Assembly (NCBI GenBank): GCA_026261815.1
Contig: JAMPIT010000258.1
Location: 14,499,501-14,563,500 of the forward strand
Length of the DNA stretch: 64,000 nucleotides
Origin: Monarcha castaneiventris obscurior
Taxonomy: Eukaryota > Chordata > Aves > Passeriformes > Monarchidae
Direction: 5' to 3'
The first letter of the stretch is position 1. Each line of letters starts with the position of its first letter. A model generated the notes under the pieces. The model was not told the DNA's origin. It worked only from the letters and a program-made list of their open reading frames with translations, and searched no databases. Shown here one piece after another: positions 1-13,068 of this stretch. A program made the translations under genes and the position numbers.

Positions 1-2646
1 AGCCCACGTCAGCCACCAGCCTGCAGAGGGACCAGCAATTGGCACCGAGGGCTGGGTCACCCAGAGAGCAGCAGCAGCTGCCCGGGAATGCCAGCTCGGA
101 CAGCCAACAGCACAAGCCATGATCACACACAGCCCTGGACACCACAGCACACACGGCGGGAGCTGCTCAGCAGCAAATGAAGGATGGTCCTGTTTCACAG
201 CTGTGAATGTGCTGAGCAGTGCTTTATTGACATAACACCAGCTCTAAATTGGAATTGTTTAACGTTTTGCTTTTATGCAGACCCAGGAAAGAAATACAGA
301 CTAAACATGTATTTGCTTCTCACTCTGCTCATTCAGACCGTCATTATTTTTCCTGGCATAATTGTTTAATTATACAAAGTAGAATTCAAACTTCAGCAGG
401 AAGAAGTGAGAAGTGTTTAGAGCTCTATGTAGACAAAATTACATTACAAATACAGTTACTAATCATTAGCAGAAAAAAAAGTCATACTCCATACTAAAAA
501 TAAGAAAAGTTACAAACCAATTAATAAACCAACACAAACCCAAAATAAGCAAAAACATTTTCCTACATTATATAGTAAAAGAATTAAAATTTAATTTTAT
601 ACCCTTAACCAGAATTTCAAGAAAATTATGAATACTCCATTATTACACCTATAATATGTTGTTTTAAAGTTGACAACATGATGACTTCCATGTGTTTCAA
701 ATTATATTTAAAGTTTTCTGCAATACAGGAGTTACTTAACATGCTTAAGGTGATAGGAGTGAAACCCACACCACTCTTGAATTGAATTAACAGTTAAATC
801 ATGTGCTTTCATGTATTGAAATTTTCCATTTTATCATTTTTCATTTTCATCAACACCATTTATAGAAAGCACTCCCATGATCTTAGAAAACTAAATCTTA
901 AAAATATTAATTTTATTTTAATTAACATTATAGGCAGCTGTACTGAGCAGTAAAAGGTTAATTCAAAACTACCACAGACTCAAGACAAAAAAATACCCAA
1001 AACCAAACCAAACAAAAAAAATCCCACCTGTACTGCCTTAAGACCATGAGAATGCAGGTCTGCAAGCAAGAGTATTTTTCTGGTCATATATTAATTCCTG
1101 TTAAATAAATGGAAAGTTACCCAATGGAATTTGTACTCCCTCTTCTCAAGACTGAATACAATCCAGTACATGCCTAAGAAAACTTATTTTAAACTTCTAA
1201 AGTTTCCTAATGCCACATCTGAAATTCAGGTGGAGATTATGCACCATGACAGTAGTCTGCAGTGTACAGGAAAGTCAAAAATGTCAGACAAGCACGTGGT
1301 TGAAAGAAAAAGTTAACAGTATATTTTGCAGTTTTGGTTCTCCCTGTGCAAATACAAAAATAGATTTCATGCTCAAAAGCACCAGGTACATTCAGATAAC
1401 TCAGATCCCAATTGCTTCATTACCAGTGTTGCCTTGATTACCCAATATCATTTGCATGACTAGGTGCTAATAAGCCCATAATAAAATGCTGAAACCATGG
1501 GACATATACACTGGAAAGAATAAAACTTCTCTTTTCCAGTGATTTGGATGTTAGGAGAAGTATTCACAGGACAAATCACACAGTTATAACCAGCAGTGAC
1601 TTTCAGCAAAAGAGTCACATAGAAGTACCATTTTCCTCTGTAGTTCATGACCTAGGTTATAAACAGCAGAGCTTATCTCATCACACCTGGAAGCATATCC
1701 AACCTGTCAGCAATTTAAAATAGTAACAGTGGTAGGTGTGACTACTTCTCAATTTCACCTGAGTGAGAACAGGTGCAAAACACAACAAGGGCTCACATAT
1801 GCTGTGGAACAGGCAAGAGTCCTCCCACCAGTTTCAAATTGATTGCCAAGGGGAACATCTGAGCTGTGCACAGTCCTTCCTAACAGACCTCTTGTCTAGC
1901 ATCCATAACTGGTGATTTCTTTCCATACCTCATTTCTCATACATATTTTTGTTCATTACATCAACCAATGAAACTATACTGGGATAAAATAAAAGACACT
2001 GGGCACTTCTGCTTTGCAGCAGTCCCAATTTTGAGAAGAACCTGAAGACAAGGAGTAGTGGTGTGGGGAAAGAACTAATTCAGCCCCTCAGGGACCCATC
2101 CTCATCCTAATGCTGTGTATAAAGTGATGACAGAGATGGGTCTTAGACACACTGGCCTCAGACTGCACCAAAAGATGTGCTCCTCATCACTGTGTCACTG
2201 CACACAGTGTCTCAGGTTTGGGTTTGAGGGAACAGTGAACCACATAATTTTTAAACTTAGATGTGTGTCCATACAGAGCGATCCATGTCTCAGGAGTCAA
2301 GCATATTCAAGTTCTCAGCTGATCTCTGCTTTCTCAGGGTGACTCTACACACTGGGGGCTGTAGGTTTGTTTCACCATCCCCACTCCTAAAACTCTGCTG
2401 GGAGCAGCTCGTGCGAGCAAGTGTACTTCTCTACAAAGGCCAAGCTGCAAGCACTGATTGCACACAGCCCTGTTATTCTTCCCACATTACAATGGCCAGT
2501 GTTCACCACACAGAAGCAGCAAAGGAAAAAAAACTGACTCATAAAGATGTTTTTAATTTCTCCCATTTCCACTCACTGCTCACACTGCAACAACAGCTAT
2601 CTCAACAGAGAAACATTGACAAAAGAGATTAAAATATGCACAGTAC
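1..2646 (-). other. SYDE2: SYDE2 intron 3 (partial, runs off the left edge)
   Basis: Non-coding sequence following the exon 3 donor (GTAC, minus strand, at 2643-2646). I looked on the minus strand for the continuation of the RhoGAP domain expected after residue 642 and saw nothing matching, so the next exon should lie left of the window. The stretch is AT-rich with short ORFs only. I see no repeat family I can name here. Confidence 0.7.
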
Positions 2647-3746
2647 CTGACAGCCTCTTTTTTCAATCTCCAGAATGCATTTCTGCAGCAAAAGTGGCAC
2701 CATCAAGCCTGCATTTTCCTTCTCTACAACTTTTCGAGCATCTACCCCAAACATCACAGGCTCCTGGTCTGTGTCAAGGCCATCGAGAGAGTTCTCCCAC
2801 TGCTCCATGAGCGACAGCTTGACATAAATAAGCCCCCTGGGCTCCAACTTGACAGCCAGCTGATGTGTTTTGGTGACCCGAAAGAGAGTGGGAAGAGCCA
2901 CAGTTCCATGACAACACACTCGGTTTTTCCGTGGGGTGGGTTCCCAGCTGAACACCACCAGCTTTAAGTGCTGAGCGTTTTCGATTTCTATGTTGAATGT
3001 GTGGTCCATGTCTAGAAATGTTGTCCTACATGTAAGCAGGGCAGTCCTTGCTTTATTTACTGAGTCAACCTGTATTGCACAAAAGACATCTTTTGAGTCT
3101 ATTCGTGGTGGCTTCAAGTCTTCAGCACCATAAAAGTGAATGCTCATGAGTCCAGAGATGTACTGAGAGCACTTGGGTTGATCAGAAAAGTTGTAGTGTC
3201 TGAAGGCATCGATATCTATTTCGGGTTTACCACTGTTACTTGGAAGGTTCTCCTTTCCTTTCCCACACTTGGTTTCATGCCTATGTTTACCTGATTTTGT
3301 TATAAGTTCAGGAGAGTCACCATCACTGAGGTAACCACCTTTGTTGAAGGATTTGGAGCTCCTTGAGCTCTTCTTTTTGTAGGTGTGTTGTGAGGACACA
3401 CTGCTGTCAAGATGGTAACGGCTTATCACATTCCTGCTGGCAGCTGTGGATGAGTTTCCAGCAGAAGGCAAAGACACTGTATGGCTTGTATCCCGGCAGC
3501 TACCTTTCAGCAGGGAAGGAGGATTATCTGAACTACTATGGCTTGAAGTTCCCTTCACACTCAGCTTCCTGCTCAGCTCTGGCAGCTTTTTCATTTTCAT
3601 GGAAAGCTTCCTCACAGTCCTGGGAGATTTAATTCTATCAGGGAAAGGCCAATTGATTGATCCGCTTTTTTTCAGAGGACTGGGACTTGGAGGAGAAACC
3701 TCTGTGGAGGGTATATCAGGCTTGTGTGCAAGAGTAGCTCCAAACC
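2647..3746 (-). CDS. SYDE2: SYDE2 coding exon 3 (C2 domain and start of RhoGAP)
   Basis: SYDE2 is a synapse-defective-type Rho GTPase activating protein; its RhoGAP domain is expected to stimulate GTP hydrolysis by Rho-family GTPases at membranes. This 1100-nt exon encodes residues 276-642. A Ser/Lys-rich stretch (about 300-450, with [19 protein letters not shown]) is followed by a C2-like domain at about 473-590, containing [17 protein letters not shown] and [18 protein letters not shown]. The RhoGAP domain begins near 607 ([14 protein letters not shown], then [18 protein letters not shown]). The acceptor is a pyrimidine tract ending TCTAAAG just above 3746, and the donor is CAG|GTACTG below 2647. 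It enters in phase 1 and leaves in phase 0, joining exon 2 in frame. The catalytic arginine-finger region lies in the next exon, outside the window. SYDE1 is the alternative paralogue, but gene order favours SYDE2. Confidence 0.93.
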
Positions 3747-6494
3747 CTTTAGAAGAAAAGAAAAGGAATAATCATTTTCCAACTGCAATTCTTGGCAATG
3801 AAAAAATAAATCTTGAACTTGGGGAAAACATGTTGATTTGTCATAACTTGATAAGCACAATTCATTCAGACAACCATCACTCATTCGGTCAGACATTCAC
3901 AAGTGTTCAGAAAGCTGTGCTCTGCTGACTTGTTCAGCCAAATTTGGCAATTCATCATCAAAAGCCAGATTTGTTCTGCTTTATGGAGATGAAAGGGCCA
4001 GAAACTACATATAAACAAATGAGCAATCGCACCCACTGCATTCAGCTCGACCCATTTGTGCTGCATCCCCCACACAAGCACACATGGCCACATTCCTGGG
4101 GCACAAGTGCAACGAAACCAGACTTAATGAAAAAATCCTGGAAATAGGGCAAAGGCACCCTTGTCTGCAGAGCAGTTAGCTACACAGCCAACACATCAGC
4201 ATCGCCACTCCTCTTAGGTCTAGAGCAAAGACACTTGTCTCTAGTAAAGAATATGGCTCTTTGTGTCCCTCTATTACCTCAAAGAGCCCTCAATCTCTCC
4301 TGTGTAGACACAGGCAATCTCACACCTTTTCTTTCACTTCTCTCAGCTTCTCCTTTCTGCAGCAGGATGTAAGATTTATTCCTTCCAAAAGCTGCATCTT
4401 GCACTGTCTCATTTCACTGCCTGCCAGCAACCTTACATGCTTCCTGGCACTACCATCCCACAAGAGAGTTTAAAGTTAGACAGTTCCCAAGCGACATCCT
4501 CAAAGGAAATCACCCCCCTTTCAAGGTACTAAAAAATAAAATTGTAACAGCAACCACTGATACTAAAAAGGGCAAAAGGAAAAAAAAACAAAACCAAGAC
4601 TCCCTCAATTCAGCAGTAAAGAACAGCTAATTAAGGAACACAATTAGACATAAAGCAGTACTGCACACAGACAGGAACCTGTGGTTCACCTCATGCTCTA
4701 AAACTCAAGGAATGCAAATACCAAGTCTTGCTCAAGACATCCTCACTTTTGCCAGCATGAGGCAGTAATGGCTGTAAGAAAATTGATCAATTTACCTGAG
4801 TTAAGGAACCATGCAAGAGGGAAACTGAGGCCAGAATGATAGATATTAATTACATGTGTACTTCCACTTAGAGTCATTTTTCCACCCCTTGAGAAACAAA
4901 GACTGCCTCTTGCTAGCAACAGCCATCCCAATCACTTGTAATTTTTCAAATGTTAGCAGCTCCCAAGAGGACTGGGTAACTTTGCCTGTGCAAGCTGGGG
5001 TGCAATAGAGCCCCTAAGCACACCAACCCTGTGTGATGCAATTAGCCCAGGCAGCTCACAGAGACTCAAACACCTTTATCCATCCGTCATTCCCCCTTGC
5101 TAGCCAGGGAAAGGGAGACTGTTTACAGTATATAAAAAGAAAGAAAGAAGTGCTGTTTTCACAAGATACTCAGTAAACCATACTTTATAGAAGTTTCTCC
5201 ATCAGACTTGCCAAGGACTTACTTCTTTAATTCTAAACTAATCACTTCAAGTCCACAGCAAGCGATTCTTACAAGTGCTTTGTGCATTCAAATTAATTTT
5301 CACCATTGGACTGTAACTTACTTTTTATACTTCACCAAGCTGGAACAGCTAAACCAGGCAATCTGGTCTTTGACCAAAGTCATTTGCTGTGGTTTTGGTC
5401 CCCCCACCCCCTTCCAAGAAAAACCCTACAAAGGCTAGTTCTAGTCTCAATAGAAGTTTGGATTAAGTAACTTTTGCAGACAGTTGCTTAAAAGAATATC
5501 TTTATAAAAGGAAGTTTCAGTTACGAAGAATAATGCATAGAATCTGTTTTCCAGAGGAACAGAGGAAAATTCATTTAATCCTGCATCTCATGGAAGTAGT
5601 TCCCTTGCAGGGGAAGGGCTATTTCTAGCACGCCTGCTGTGCTTTTCTGGCAAGCAGCTAGTTAGAAATGTGGTGTTTGATAAAGGCAGACAAAGCCTTC
5701 CCTTGTACTGCAAATCACCACACGGTCCCACTGGTGGGCTGGTGTGGAGCACTCTATAGCAATCAGTGCCACACTGCAGCCTCTAACATTAATCTTCCCT
5801 TTCTGTCAAAAGTCTCTGGCACAGGCTTGGAAAAGCAGGCCAGCAAATTAAACTTCCGCCCCTCCAGCTCATTAAAACCAAAGAGTCAATCTAACACTAT
5901 GACTTTTATGTGTCCAACTTCTGCTGCGTTCAGCACCAAACAGTTAAAGTGAAATATGTGGCTGGAAGAAACTTAACAGTCGAGTATTATGCAGGATGGT
6001 ATTCCCATCAGCACTGAGCCACATGTTGTTCCACTAAAGCCAGCAATGTGCTGAGGTATGCACGCAATTTTAAAAGAGTGTACACGACAACTCTGAACAA
6101 GCTGCAGGAGGAGTTGTAGCACAGTCCAGTAACACTTCACTTCCCAGCCTACCCATCTGACACAGCTTTCTTACAACAGTGACAGTGAAACTGAGTTGCA
6201 CCTCTTTTCTCAACCAAGTTACAAGACTGGGCTGCAAACAGGAGTTAGACATTAAAAATACCCTTACAGAAGAGTGGTAGAGGCACCTGTTGCACCAGGA
6301 CAGCACAGGGCTGGTCAGTTTTATATACACAGCTGATCATTTGTATGTGTGTATGTATATAACATTTATCTTTTACAGCAGGAACACTCAATCCCTGGAA
6401 CAACCAGGGACGTGGTAGAGTCCTCACCACTGCAGTTTCCAAGCTGCAACTGCACAGGCTGCTAGGTAGTCTCATTTAGGCTCCCTGTCCCACT

Positions 6495-6560
6495 GAAGGG
6501 TTGGCCAGATGATCATCTGAGGTCCTCTCCGACCCTCTCCAACCTCTCCAAGTTCTATTA
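6495..6560 (+). mobile_element. CR1 LINE 3'-end fragment (degenerate)
   Basis: The sequence GGGTTGGCCAGATGATC, followed by CTGAGGTCC and CCAACC a short way on, resembles the last 60 or so bases before the CR1 3' terminus (GGGTTGGA-CTAGATGATC-…-GGTCCCTTCCAACCC). The terminal ATTCTATG motif is reduced to TTCTATTAGA. Identification is from memory of the avian CR1 consensus. It sits inside SYDE2 intron 2, opposite to the gene. Confidence 0.55.
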
Positions 6561-7492
6561 GATACTGTCTCTAATACACTTACCTTATGCCTTCTGGCAC
6601 TTCAGCAGCTTGAGTAACAGAAAAAAAAAAGCTTTTGGAGGACAATGCAATCCAAGTCAAAATGACCTGACACCCTAAGTAACTGTGTGTAGCATCAGCT
6701 CTGTTCAGGTTGAGTATAAAGCCACCTTTTGCTCTGCTCAGCACTATGGCTGTGTGAAAGCTAAAGCCTTTCCATGACCAGAGGAACACCAAGAGCCCAC
6801 AGTGCTTCACAAAGCAGGCCCCTCTGCCAGCCCATCCATCCAGGTGTCCACAGGACAGTCACTAGTGTCCCCTCAGCCGAGCAAACCTATCCCTACACAA
6901 CGCTGCCCCGAGGGACAAGAGGGCTCAGACTGCCTTAAGCACTTACAGCACAGCCCCAGCCAGACACATGCAATGATTTAGCACAGTAAACACGCTTGTC
7001 TGACCCTGCTTAATGCTGTTTATATGTGTTTGGGCACATATATCACTGTCACACCCACTGCCAGCAACTCAAGCTGTTTTACAGGCACACTTGACTACTC
7101 TATTATACATGTCACATTCCTCATTGCTCAAGATAGGGTTTCTGAGTTATTTTAAAGTTCCTCAGAAAACCTGTAATTTATTTTTGGGACAAGTTGAGGG
7201 AAAGGAGAAGGTCAGAAAGCTATCAGTTGCTTGTTACACTAAGCTATTGAAATATCAAACAGCCACTCTCACACCTAATGGAAATGCTGAGTTACTGTAT
7301 TAAAAGTGAAAAAGCAGCAAATAAAAACAGAAGACCCCAAATATCTCAGAATTGTTCTTGTAGCAAACAATGGGTGAAAAAGGGCTACTGTTTTTCCGTG
7401 GTAGATTCTACAAGAGATACTGGTCTGGGTCCTCAGCTGACACAAACTGCACATCAGCTCTACTGATGTCAAAGGCTGTTAAGTTCCTTTGA

Positions 7493-7518
7493 CTAGAACT
7501 GTGCAGGCACAGTTCTAG
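7493..7518. repeat. Perfect inverted repeat, 12-bp arms, 2-bp spacer
   Basis: CTAGAACTGTGC is followed by AG and then its exact reverse complement GCACAGTTCTAG. As DNA it could extrude a small cruciform; as RNA on either strand it could form a hairpin with a minimal loop. It lies in SYDE2 intron 2. No function is assigned. Confidence 0.85.
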
Positions 7519-10500
7519 ACCTGTTCTGATATAAAACGTCAGAGCAGAACTGTAAATGGCATTGAGAGAACAACTCATGCTATACCAAATTCAAGCGACT
7601 TCAATTAAGACATAAGGTAAGCATCGCCTCTACATCAGCAACTGAGCAAAAGAAAATTAAAAAACTAAAAAGCACTTTAAAAAACGGAGTTAGAAAGCAA
7701 TTATTTCTATGTAACGTCTTAATTATTTATCTAAATAAATGGAAGAATCTCTGCTTTTAACATGTAAAAAAAAGTCTTTTTTTACCTCTATACAAATTAC
7801 TACTTTGACCAATGCAGTCTCTATCTCACATAATGCTTCAGAGTCAAGGAATGGAGAAATTATTAAAAAGGTAAAAAAAAAAAAATCTCAGAATTTTGTA
7901 AAGAGAGTTTGTTTTCTTTGATTACTATACACACTGATACTAATAAAATTGTGATGAACTCATCAACCCAGGGACCACTCTTATAGGAGCAAAAGATAGA
8001 AAATACATTGCCTTAAATAGTACATTAATTAAAATGGGAGGTGACTACAGCATAACCCCCACAAGGCTCAGGCACAAGAGGTGACAGGGGTGACCAGTGC
8101 CTGCTCCTCATCCTGGAGGTGATCCTTGGAGCATCCACCACAGGGTACCTCACTGCAGAGAGGAGCAAGCACGTGCAACAGCACTTTAGACCTCTGACCA
8201 GATTAAAGAGCTCAGTATGGCCAAAGGAGCATGAGTTTGTTGCAGGTATTTTAAACATTAATGACCCTGTGACGCTCACGAGCCGCAGCCAGCTCTGCTC
8301 AGAGGCTGGAGCCGCACCAAGGCGCTCGCGGAGCACCGCGGCGATGCCAGGCACTGTCTGCTCAGGCTGCTCTCACAGACACTTCCTCTTCTCACTGTCT
8401 TTCATGGCATGAAAAGCAGCTCTGCCCCTATTCTCCCCATCAGAGGATACAAACAGTTACACAGGACAAATCAGAAACTGAAAAAGGCAATAACTATTTT
8501 GACTGAACTGCTTCCACTCCATAGCTGCTGCATCCTGCTGTCTCTTTCACCAGCACATCTTTATGGCATTGTCACCCCATGAATCCAAGACAAATGCATG
8601 AACAAGCCCTTGACCTTCCAAAGCACGTGCACAAACTCTCAAAAAACCTGGCAAAAAAATGGCTTCACTTCTGCAGGAGAAAGATGGAACCGAGGGACCT
8701 TTCTGCCAAACCAATAACCATTCTGGTATCTCAAACATCATGCAAGTATTTCACATCAATGCACTTCTGTCTCATGAAACCAAAGCTCCCTGCACTTGAA
8801 AAACAGGTAAACCACAAAGCATCTTCCATCTGGGAAAAAAACATTAGATTACAAGAATAATATTGACAGCACATGGAAGGAAAGGGGTAGACAGCATTTG
8901 CTGCTCAGTATACTCTATGTATATTGCTGAAAGCATGCCTGCAACATGTAAGCATGCAAAATATTTGCCTGCATTGGCCCCAAAAGATGTATTTGGAAAC
9001 CAGGATAATGGTCACGGTCTAAGTGGAGAAAGAGCCCTGTAGTTTTAATAGGAATTAAGCCAAGTTCCAGTTGGCACACATCAGGGTTAAGTGGGAATAG
9101 GGGATCAATCTTCACTTGCCATAACATTGGAAAGAAATTGTTTACAGTGATTCTTACCAGGATTTTCCACCCAGACAGCTAACTCAAGTACATTTTTAGT
9201 AGCAAAAGCACAGTCCAGCTCCTGGCAACCTCCAATGCACAAGTCCTACCAGGATGTCTCTCAGATACAGATGCACGAGATGATTCCACTCATTAGGCAG
9301 ACACTAATCCCAGCAGTAATCCTCCCCAAAAGCAAAAATATTGCAAATTCTTCATAAGGCACTAGTCAGAGCTCCGTGATGTAAATCTGTCTCAGGAGCC
9401 AACATTACAAAGGGGTGCTTTTCTTCAACAATTTGCAGGTGATACACACATCTATAAAAACATGCAGTTAAGAGTTCAGTCCTAAAGAATTACAAAGAAA
9501 ATTTATTTTAACATTTTACAGTGAAAAAAAAATTTCTCATATTGCATTTATTAAAAAAAAAAAATATTTCTATTGTTCAATCATAACCATTTTGCCTGTG
9601 GAAGGAGACATAATTAAAAATAGCCTCCAGGGTTCTTTCCACTTAAACACTTCTCCCACAGACCTAAGAGCCCAGGCTGGGCTGTTTTTACATTATTAAC
9701 TTGGAACCAAGTTACCTTCTTATTCTTACCTTTTGGGTACATGTTATAAATAAAATACATTAATTATTTTCCCAAGCTCTGCTATAAGGGCACCTTATTT
9801 CTAATCAGTTTTTTTTTAAAAGCCAACAAGGCTAGAATTCTTCACCAAGGATTTACCTGACAAATCCTATTAACATAAATGGCACTTACTGCAAAAAGTA
9901 ACCAGATTAATTCCAGGAGCTAGCAGTATAAATTAAGACTGGGGGACAAATTAACACCTCTACAACTACGATCCATTGTACTGGTAACAGTTTTGCTGCT
10001 CTGTTTGAAAAAACTCACAATAACAGAATTCTATCATTTATTCTTTTCTTAAAAAAATCTTCTGTCTAATAAAGAGGCTCAAAAAATAACCAAAAAAAAG
10101 CCATTACTGTTTTCTCTCTACAAAGTTGGAAATCCAAGAAAGGCAATAATGTTTAAAGTTTTAAAGGTAAAACTGTTTCCATTGTCCAAAGAAGAAAACA
10201 GCAAATGACAAAATGAAAAACTAAATACATTTTGTTGGATTTTGTACTGCCCCACTTTTTTCTGTCTATACTTCCCAAAACCTAACATTTACGCTCTAAT
10301 GCTAACCAATATTGACATATATAAGTCATATCAGTAAGAAAGGTAAGCAGACTTTTCCCCAAAGCTGTAATTGCTTATTTGACAGGAGTTACTGCTTAAT
10401 GTACCCAGCTCTCTATGAACAGAGACATCCATTTCATACTAGTTGTATAATTCAAACAAGGTCCTAATACAAATAAAGTTAAATTGGCCATGTTGCCCTT

Positions 10501-12351
10501 CATGCAGTAATTTTATATGGATGAGCTGTCATTTTAAATTTGACTGAAAATAACTGTAGATACTTTAACTGGATTAAAAAGAAGAACTAAGCCACTTCTC
10601 CATAATAAAGCCAATTACTGAGCAGCAGGGATCCACTTCATCATCAATTAATCTATTCAATGTGATCACCACCCAACACATGTAGAAGGAGAGCTGCATT
10701 TGAACTACCTTAATTAACTCAATGCATAACAAACAGATCAGGTGAAATTCGTAACTTCTCTCCCAGTTTCAGGAGACACTTGAAATGGACAACTTTGCTT
10801 TCAGAAATGAATGCATCTTCAGTATGAAAACAAGTTTGACATTTTTCTTCTTACAGAAAGGGATTTATTTCTTTAAACAAAGAAATAGTCACCCCTGTAT
10901 CAAGAGATTAACTAATCAACTAAATAGGGGTCAAAGAGTTTGCAGGACACACATGGCCTTCCTAAATAACCACACTTACTGACCTCTACAAAACATCTAG
11001 AGTCCCAACAACAACAATAATCTACCAAAAAACATAATATCTCATCTGTCTTGCAAGCAAATAAAACTGGTCTAAGTATTCAAAGCATCTATAAAGTGAG
11101 CTATTTGTAATAAATGCCCAAGAACTTTAACACACTTTGCAACTACAAATGTGCTTGTATCTGCAGCATTTCCACGAAAAGAACAAAATGTGAGCCCCCA
11201 GAAGACCAAGTGTTTTTTCTTCTGCTGTTTACAGCAGTTGCTCTGGTGCCTTTGAAAACAAACCCTGTTCCCAGAAGTAATCTCCACACCAGGAATCCAG
11301 GCACAGCAGCTCCCAGCACATAGGGACACGGGGCCAGAGGCTGCCAGTATGGTGAGGCTGGATGGAGACAACCCAAAAGGAAGCCCCTCTGGGAGGCAAT
11401 GCACACCTGGGCTCCCACACCAATGTTTCATGGAGTTTCTGATGAGCCAGGCAGAAACACAGGCTCTTAAATGTCAGTGTGAAGAAAGTGTAACCTTTCT
11501 CCAAAGAAAGGAACCTGGAATTCCCTGTCTCCTGAACTTTATGCTGTTTCTAACTTTGAACAGGACACTAGAGTTAAGGTCAAGATAATATAAGCCACGT
11601 AAGTAATTAAAAATAATACCTTTTTGGAAAGGGTTGGGAGGGGTTTTTCTACTTACTTTTGTTTGGTGTGGTTTTATATTTGTTTGGGGTTTTTTAACAG
11701 ACTGGGAAAAATCCTTAATACTATGCTGAATTCACACACTAATGGAATTATGGAAACGAGACTATCAAACACTCAGCCAAAGATAACAAGGAACAAAGAG
11801 GCTGGCTTCTGAAAGTGAAAACCACTCTTCTCCAGTCTATTAGATTAGCCTGAGACAGTCAACAAGACAGTAATTACAGAAAGAGACGTGATGAATAGCA
11901 TTCATATGGTCTACCAAAAAGTCTGTATTAAAAAGTCCCAGACAGCAAGTTAAAGAAACTTCTGCAGACATTAAGTAGCTTTGAGGCAGGAATCCAAGGC
12001 CAGGGCTAGACACCAGCTGACAAAGGAAACCCAGTGTGTCCTCACATTACCAGGCTTCAGCAAGCTCATTTCGTAAAACCTTTGTCTTCAGCAAGGTGGG
12101 GGCCAAAGAGAACAGAGGCCAACCACACTTGGACATGCCATGAACAAACTGACTGAGAAACAACTGTGCAGCTCTGCACTTAGTAAGCACCAGTCTCACA
12201 ACCTGAATAATTTTCAATGCGCTTGACATGCATTTCCATTGAAAATTTGCTTGATAACGTAAGAGGTGGAGAAAGAGAAAAGAGACATAACAGAGGTTAT
12301 CCTCTAAAAGCCAACAGAGGTCCAAACACTTACGTTCCTGAACGCTCTTAC

Positions 12352-13068
12352 CTGTGGAAGGGCACTTAAAGGCAGGATTGTCCTCTGCTGCCGGCACACC
12401 AGGAGCCTTGCAGGCAAACTTCTGCCGGTGCTGCTGCGCGTGCTCCCGGGGCTGTGCAGCATCTGCCTGGCTCCCTTCACAGGGCTGTGCCGGCCAGCTG
12501 CTCCCCGTGCCCTCCACGGAGCGGGCAGGACTCTCATGGGGACTCGTGGCCATCCCAGAGTCACCCCCAGGGTGGCCTTTGTACCGAACCGATGGGAAGC
12601 CCACAGCAACAAGGCTATTCACAGCAGAAGGGCAGGCCCTGGGCAAGTCGGGCTCATCATCTTCAGGGATGGGGTTGTACCATATTTCTCCTTCATCGTC
12701 CGCGTCGCCATCCTCGCCGCAGTCCAAGGCAGTGCTCCTCAGTGCAGCGGGGCTCGGCAGGGCACAGCTCCGCGCCGGGCGCTCCCGCCCCGCTGCCGGC
12801 AACCTGGAGGGAGCCCACGGCACTGCCGGCTCAGGCAGCGGGATGGGAGACTTGGGTACCGGGATAACAGCCCCCTGCACTTCCTTACAGGCATTTTCTT
12901 CTTCCAGAGGAGGAGGAGGTCGTCGGTGGGTGCTCTGCTGCAGCCAGCTGCGTTTCTTGGAAACAGTTATGCTGTTCACCTGCGGCCTGTGCTCGGGCAC
13001 CTCGCTGGCCTGGGGGCACTTGGGCTCCTTCCTGCTTCTCGAAGATATGTAAACATTTTCTATGAAAT
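12352..13068 (-). CDS. SYDE2: SYDE2 coding exon 2 (disordered N-terminal region)
   Basis: This 717-nt exon encodes residues 37-275 plus the first base of 276. The acceptor is a pyrimidine-rich tract ending GGGAACAG above 13068, and the donor is ACAG|GTAAGAG below 12352. The protein is low-complexity and proline-rich (RRPPPPLEEE, KSPIPLPEPAVP) with an acidic patch. The block EIWYNPIPEDDEPDLP at about 164-179 is the clearest SYDE-family signature in the N-terminal half. Exon 1 gives phase 1 (G + AT = Asp37) and the exon ends in phase 1, fitting exons 1 and 3 on either side. The exon is far richer in GC than the surrounding introns, so long antisense open frames occur opposite it; these are shadows. 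Confidence 0.88.

Larger units (their letters stand above)
3747..12351 (-). other. SYDE2: SYDE2 intron 2
   Basis: An 8.6-kb intron between exons 2 and 3. It is AT-rich with short A tracts. It contains a CR1 3'-end relic near 6495-6560, a 12-bp perfect inverted repeat at 7493-7518, and a small CpG cluster at about 8270-8350. No exon-like open frame with good splice sites was recognised; the short ORFs here look like chance. Confidence 0.75.

Noticed and set aside
3446..3928. 160-codon plus-strand open frame
   Set aside because: Mostly antisense to SYDE2 exon 3, with no recognisable family.
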